Origin: an uncultured candidate division Zixibacteria bacterium
GTDB taxonomy: Bacteria; Zixibacteria; MSB-5A5; GN15; FEB-12
Direction of reading: 5' to 3'
Assembly (NCBI GenBank): GCA_913009765.1
Contig: CAJVYT010000189.1
Coordinates: forward strand, 1-8,005
Length of the DNA stretch: 8,005 nucleotides
Shown here: positions 7,806 through 8,005 of the stretch, in pieces
Layout: every line of letters starts with the position of its first letter
How positions within the stretch are numbered: position 1 is the stretch's first letter
Notes under the pieces: generated by a model
Seen by the model: only the letters and a program-made list of their open reading frames with translations
Databases searched by the model: none
Told to the model about the DNA's origin: nothing
Made by a program: the position numbers and the translations under genes

Positions 7806-7837
7806 AGGCGGAATTATTTAGCAGTTCCGCCTTTTTT
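7806..7837 (+). terminator. Rho-independent terminator of the S9 peptidase gene
   Basis: An 8-bp inverted repeat, AGGCGGAA (7806-7813) with TTCCGCCT (7825-7832), has an 11-base loop and six T residues (7832-7837). It starts 23 bases after the stop codon. The 49 bases after it (7838-7886) look genomic but hold no recognisable feature; beyond them the sequence is adapter. Confidence 0.85.
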
Positions 7838-7886
7838 AATACACTCAAAACAAACATGCCCCTCAATCGACTTTTGAAGGGAAATG

Positions 7887-7952
7887 AGAACGGAAGAGCA
7901 CACGTCTGAACTCCAGTCACACTGATATATCTCGTATGCCGTCTTCGGCTTG
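7887..7952 (+). other. Illumina TruSeq indexed adapter contamination (not genomic)
   Basis: These 66 bases follow the layout of the TruSeq indexed adapter exactly. The first segment contains CGGAAGAGCACACGTCTGAA and CTCCAGTCAC. The 8-base index ACTGATAT follows at 7921-7928, which I recall as TruSeq index 25. The last segment is ATCTCGTATGCCGTCTTC plus GGCTTG. I see two differences from the standard oligonucleotide: A instead of T at 7890, and G instead of T at 7947. A poly-A run follows, as expected when a read passes the end of its fragment. The contig's true genomic sequence ends at about 7886. Confidence 0.97.
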
Positions 7953-8005
7953 AAAAAAAAAAATACAGAGTCTGAGATATCAGTGTAGTGCGACAAAGTA
8001 GTGGT
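7953..8005. other. Poly-A run and noisy tail after adapter (not genomic)
   Basis: Eleven A residues (7953-7963) follow the adapter, then 42 bases of unrecognised sequence. The segment GAGATATCAGTGT at 7974-7986 matches the reverse complement of the adapter's index region around 7919-7933 apart from a 2-base gap. The tail may therefore be an error-rich copy of the same adapter in the other orientation, or low-quality bases read past the fragment end. It should not be annotated. Confidence 0.85.

Noticed and set aside
7814..7886. 23 genomic codons on the minus strand (ending ...FECIKKGGTAK and a stop) that could be the C-terminus of a convergent gene
   Set aside because: The frame runs straight into adapter DNA, so nothing upstream can be judged. 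Its stop lies inside the S9 terminator loop and there is no T run on the minus strand. It is too short to support as a gene.

Overview
This is an AT-rich bacterial window with four complete genes, one gene cut by the left edge, and a right end that is not genomic. Two lipoprotein signal peptides, Shine-Dalgarno sequences and Rho-independent hairpins point to a Gram-negative bacterium with SD-led translation. Several traits together would fit the Bacteroidota/Chlorobiota-Ignavibacteria/Kapabacteria neighbourhood: a K+-dependent membrane pyrophosphatase, a DPP/acylaminoacyl-peptidase-like S9 lipoprotein, a PEGA/TPR zinc-ribbon protein and a two-CW protein. That placement is an inference from gene content, not proof.

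Layout. Positions 1-1552 (minus) hold the N-terminal 517 residues of the ion-pumping pyrophosphatase HppA; the rest lies beyond position 1. Upstream of it, 1729-3102 (minus) encodes a 457-residue lipoprotein that appears to contain two RskA-like (anti-sigma-K C-terminal type) domains. A hairpin terminator at 1673-1703 separates the two. A 213-bp divergent intergenic region (3103-3315) leads to a plus-strand pair. The first gene of the pair (3316-5418, TTG start) encodes a 700-residue zinc-ribbon/TM/CarboxypepD_reg-like/PEGA/TPR protein. The second (5429-5713), 10 bp downstream, encodes a small cysteine-rich two-CW-type protein. They share the terminator at 5730-5767. A separate unit (5845-7782) encodes an S9-family serine peptidase lipoprotein with an intact Ser-Asp-His triad, ending at the terminator at 7806-7837.

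From 7887 to the right end the sequence is an assembly artefact. It is an Illumina TruSeq indexed adapter with index ACTGATAT and two mismatches, then a poly-A run, then 42 bases of noisy tail. Any protein called across it is spurious.

The genes do not form one obvious pathway. The common theme is the cell envelope: an inner-membrane ion pump, two lipoproteins, and a membrane-anchored repeat protein predicted to place a zinc ribbon inside and PEGA/TPR modules outside. I found no CRISPR array, tRNA, rRNA, transposon or defence system. The most useful observations are the adapter contamination, the tandem RskA-like lipoprotein and the architecture of the 700-residue protein.
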